A stretch of DNA of 13,783 bases. Origin: JAJECS01 sp034428595. Its GTDB lineage: Bacteria; Chloroflexota; UBA11872. The stretch's first letter is position 1; each line of letters opens with the position of its first letter. Below, one piece after another: positions 11,079-13,783 of the stretch. The notes under the pieces were generated by a model. It was not told where the DNA came from, searched no databases, and worked only from the letters and a program-made list of their open reading frames with translations. The stretch spans positions 1 to 13,783 of the forward strand of contig DAOUHO010000098.1 of NCBI GenBank assembly GCA_034428595.1, in the 5' to 3' direction. Both the position numbers and the translations under genes were made by a program.

Positions 11079-13783
11079 TTCTCCTGGAGCGGCTGACGGT
11101 CCGCGAGCTTGGCGCCTTGCACCGCGTCGACTTAGAGTTCCAGCCGCAGGGGCATCATCTGATCACCGTCCCGCGTGACCAGGCGCAAGCCGTGCACGCG
11201 GCGCTTTTGACCTGTCTCTACGGCCCTCTCGACGGCATGCGCGCCAGGTCCGACGGCGCAATGGTGGAGTGCGTGCTCGCGGCCGGCGGGCGGCCGCTCA
11301 CCGTGCGGCGCACCCTGCGGGCCACCGGTGGCGATGAGGCTGAGCTGTTGATCAATCGCGGCCCACGCTCGACGCCCGTCCACGGCGAGGCTCAGGTGCG
11401 CGCGGCACTCGACAAGACGTTGGGACTCGATCAAGCGACCTTGGAATTGCTGGTGCGGCCGCAACCGCGCGCCGAGCTGCCCCCGGCCGACGAGATTCGG
11501 GCGCTGCTGCGCCGCCTGCTCGGTGAGCGGCGCATCCAGGAAATGGAAGTCGAGTTCGCGGAAAGCCCGGCGCACCTCGAAGAAGAGACTCTGGCGCGAG
11601 CGCGCGTCGAGCTGGCGCAGGCGGTGGCCCGTGCGTCGGCCAACGAGGACGAGATCGAACGGCTGGATCGTGCGTTGAAGCGCTGGCGCGTGCGCCAGGC
11701 ATTGCAAGCGCTCACCGCGGCATCGGAGCGCGCGGCGGAGGCCGACGCGGCCGAGCGTCGATATCGTGTGCTGCGCGGGCAATTCCTTGACGAGCGCGAC
11801 CGCCTGGCCGCGTACCGCGAGCTTGCCTCGCTCTGGGCGGATCACGCGCGCTACGCCGCCGAAGCCAGCCGCGCTCGGGAGCACATTGGGCGATTGGATG
11901 CGCGGCTGGGCGATCTCGCGTCCCTCGCGCAGCAGGCCCGGACCGGCGCCGAGCGTCTTGCGGCTCTCGATCAAGCCTGCGACGCCGCCACCGCCGGCGC
12001 CGCGGCGTCGGAAGCGGCTGACCGCGCCCGGGCCAAGCGCGACCACCACCACCGCACCGCCCATGAACTCCGGCTGGCTCGCTCCAACCTGGTCGAGGCC
12101 GGGGTGGTGCAGGCCAAGGCTCAGGCCGGCGCCGAGCGGGCCCGGACCCTGCGCAAACGCGCCCACGAAGAGGAGCACCTCCCCGCCGCGCACCGGCTGT
12201 GGGGCCAGCTCAGCGAGATTCTCCAGGCCGAGTCCGAGCACGCGGGCGACGAGGTCGATCCCTCGGACCTGACGCGTGAAACCACTCGCGTCAAGCAAGA
12301 CCTTCGGTCGCTAGCCATCGAGGCCCAGCGCCGGCGAAACCGCCTGATGCTGGCGGCCGTCGGCGTCGCTCTCGGCATAGTTTTGGCGACGATCGGCTTC
12401 TCCGGCGCCGCGCCGCTGGCCGTGCTGGGCATGGCGATGGTCGTCGCCGGCGCGGCCGCGGGCGCCTGGTCGCTGTGGAGCCAAGGCGCCGATCGCGCTC
12501 TCGAGGATGAGCTACTGGATCAGCTGGCCGAGATTGATCACGACCTCCGCCACAGCGAGCAACGGGCCGCCCGGCTGGCCGTCAGTCGCAAGCGGCGCGC
12601 CGGAATCGAGCGAGACTTGGAGCGGCGCGACCTCGAGATTCCCACCTCGCCGGAGCGCGCGCGCATCCTGCGCGACAGCGCCACCGCAAGATTGCGTCGG
12701 CTGGCCGACGGTGACAGCTCGGTCTCGACCGACGATCTCGAATCCGAGTGCGCCCGCACCGAGCGGGAATTGGTCCACGCCGAGCGCGAGGTGCACCGAT
12801 TGCGCGCCCGCGTCGAGGCGCTGGAAACCTCGGGCGTGGAGGAGCGCGCGGCGGCCGCCCAAGCCGAGCTCCGCAGCCAGATCGAAGCCAGCGGACGCGC
12901 CCGGGGTCAAGCGTCGGAACTGGCTCGAACCCTTGAATTGCCCGACGATCACTCGGCGCTGGTCAATGCCCGCGACGCCCAGCGGCGCGAGCTGAACGCC
13001 ATGCAGGAGCGTCTGGACCGGGGAGCCAACCTCGAGGCGGGGCGGCAACGCGCGGTGTGGAAGCTCCGCGCCGCCGAGAGCGCGCTGCCGGGAGTCGCGC
13101 AAGCCATCGACGCGCTGGTGGCCACCAACGCCGGGTTGCCGCGGGAGCAACCATCCGACGAAGCCATTGGCCGCCTCGACGGACTGGCCGCCCTGGCGGA
13201 CATCGTCGCCGCGGTGGGTGAATTGCGGGCAGCCTCGGGCGTGACCGAGGCGTCCGAAACGGCGCGGGTCGCGCACGCTGGCGTGGCGCGGGCGACGACC
13301 GAGCTGGCCGGCGCTGTACGCGCGGCGGGCGCGCACGTCGACGACACCCCGACCGCTTCGGAGGTTCGGGCGATTTTCTCCGACCTGGATCAGGACCGCC
13401 TGGAAGACGCGGGCGGCGCTCGCCGACGGATGCAGCGAGCCCGAGCCGCGCGACGAGAGTTCGATGCCCAGATCCGAAAGCTGGAGCTCCGCACCGGCGC
13501 CGTGCGTCACGATGTCGATCTGGATGCGGCGCGCGCGGCGCTCGATGACCTGGTCGACCGGCGTCGCGTGCGGGCCGCCGCGTCGCGCCTCATGACCCAA
13601 GCGCTCGATGCGCTGGCGAGCGGCGTCCGGCTCGCCACCGAGGCCGCCCTGCGCCAGATTATCGGCCGTGTGACCGGCGGGATGTACTGGGACGTCCGTA
13701 TTTCCCAAGACCAGGCGGTGCATGTCTGGGACGAAGCCCCCGAAGCTTGGAAGCCCCTCGGGCAGGTCGCCGACGCATTGCGC
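11075..13783 (+). CDS. Rad50/SbcC/YhaN-like coiled-coil protein, no Walker A, partial
   Basis: The frame is open for 903 codons and runs off the window. The N-terminal 50 residues follow the Rad50/YhaN strand pattern and end in the family L-Y-G (48-50). The Walker A site reads V32-P-R-D-Q-A-Q-A-V40, aligning one-to-one with G-P-N-E-A-G-K-S-T: the lysine is Q38, the next serine A39, the threonine V40. A Q-loop-like step survives (VRPQPRAEL, Q130), followed by LLRRLLG. Long Ala/Glu/Arg-rich helices (~180-420 and ~480-880) are interrupted by a transmembrane hairpin (424-442 and 447-468); no CxxC zinc hook is seen. YhaN-type proteins share this membrane-hairpin architecture. Walker B and the D-loop must lie beyond the window. 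The GTG start overlaps the previous stop (GTGA). It may be a structural partner rather than an ATPase. Confidence 0.75.
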   Translation, partial: MILLERLTVRELGALHRVDLEFQPQGHHLITVPRDQAQAVHAALLTCLYGPLDGMRARSDGAMVECVLAAGGRPLTVRRTLRATGGDEAELLINRGPRSTPVHGEAQVRAALDKTLGLDQATLELLVRPQPRAELPPADEIRALLRRLLGERRIQEMEVEFAESPAHLEEETLARARVELAQAVARASANEDEIERLDRALKRWRVRQALQALTAASERAAEADAAERRYRVLRGQFLDERDRLAAYRELASLWADHARYAAEASRAREHIGRLDARLGDLASLAQQARTGAERLAALDQACDAATAGAAASEAADRARAKRDHHHRTAHELRLARSNLVEAGVVQAKAQAGAERARTLRKRAHEEEHLPAAHRLWGQLSEILQAESEHAGDEVDPSDLTRETTRVKQDLRSLAIEAQRRRNRLMLAAVGVALGIVLATIGFSGAAPLAVLGMAMVVAGAAAGAWSLWSQGADRALEDELLDQLAEIDHDLRHSEQRAARLAVSRKRRAGIERDLERRDLEIPTSPERARILRDSATARLRRLADGDSSVSTDDLESECARTERELVHAEREVHRLRARVEALETSGVEERAAAAQAELRSQIEASGRARGQASELARTLELPDDHSALVNARDAQRRELNAMQERLDRGANLEAGRQRAVWKLRAAESALPGVAQAIDALVATNAGLPREQPSDEAIGRLDGLAALADIVAAVGELRAASGVTEASETARVAHAGVARATTELAGAVRAAGAHVDDTPTASEVRAIFSDLDQDRLEDAGGARRRMQRARAARREFDAQIRKLELRTGAVRHDVDLDAARAALDDLVDRRRVRAAASRLMTQALDALASGVRLATEAALRQIIGRVTGGMYWDVRISQDQAVHVWDEAPEAWKPLGQVADALR

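Noticed and set aside
11132..12298. Long open frame on the minus strand (388 codons)
   Set aside because: It is antisense to the Rad50-like gene, whose plus-strand frame is open throughout and has family motifs. The minus frame gives no recognisable domain and is a G+C-driven shadow.
12512..13723. Long open frame on the minus strand (403 codons)
   Set aside because: Same reason: it mirrors the coiled-coil part of the Rad50-like gene and shows no domain.
1..13783. CRISPR array, tRNA, rRNA or insertion sequence
   Set aside because: No regularly spaced repeats, cloverleaf, rRNA-like stretch or transposase was seen. The short palindromes are isolated.

Overview
The window is G+C-rich, roughly two-thirds by eye apart from one gene, and bacterial. 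It has Shine-Dalgarno sites with GTG and probable CTG starts, a Gram-positive-like LexA and short dispersed palindromes of the ATTCCC...GGGAAT kind. Gene content and style suggest a Chloroflexota-like organism. That is an inference from style, because there is no rRNA or other phylogenetic marker here.

Layout. (1) Positions 2-499 hold the C-terminal end of a flotillin/SPFH protein, followed by a long hairpin. (2) A GNAT acetyltransferase (616-1275, +) converges on an A+T-richer PD-(D/E)XK-type putative nuclease (1272-1892, -); the two stop codons share one CTAG. (3) Three further minus-strand genes lie upstream of that nuclease: a MOSC protein (1988-2563), a lipoprotein cyclophilin with an altered active site (2659-3285) and a nucleoside hydrolase (3320-4333). 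(4) A divergent intergenic region carries a 69-nt imperfect palindrome and a second dyad that covers a ribosome-binding site. It leads to a GH15 glucoamylase-like enzyme (4548-6527, +), which is tightly followed by a TM1367-type cyclophilin-like protein (6524-6925). (5) lexA (7060-7659) and dinB (7877-9118) follow. Both carry the same direct-repeat element, GTTC-N7-GT(T/C)(C/T), inside the promoter, and this is a strong candidate for the LexA operator. (6) A tightly packed three-gene set runs to the window edge: a DUF4130/TIGR03915-like protein (9348-9953), a Mre11/SbcD-type protein (9960-11078) and a Rad50/SbcC/YhaN-type protein (11075 to beyond 13783).

The most interesting part is the last pair. 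The Mre11-like protein keeps the family's fold landmarks in order but has lost nearly all of its metal-binding residues. The Rad50-like partner aligns position by position with a Walker A motif but has Q in place of the lysine, A in place of the following serine, and V in place of the first glycine and of the threonine. It also has a two-helix transmembrane hairpin in the middle of the coiled coil where a Rad50 would have its zinc hook. The arrangement resembles the yhaO-yhaN pair, but apparently with both catalytic centres dead, and it sits beside SOS and DNA-repair genes. A degenerate, membrane-anchored Mre11-Rad50-like complex with a structural or sensing role is the best candidate here for an undescribed system. 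The C-terminal Walker B region of the ATPase lies outside the window.
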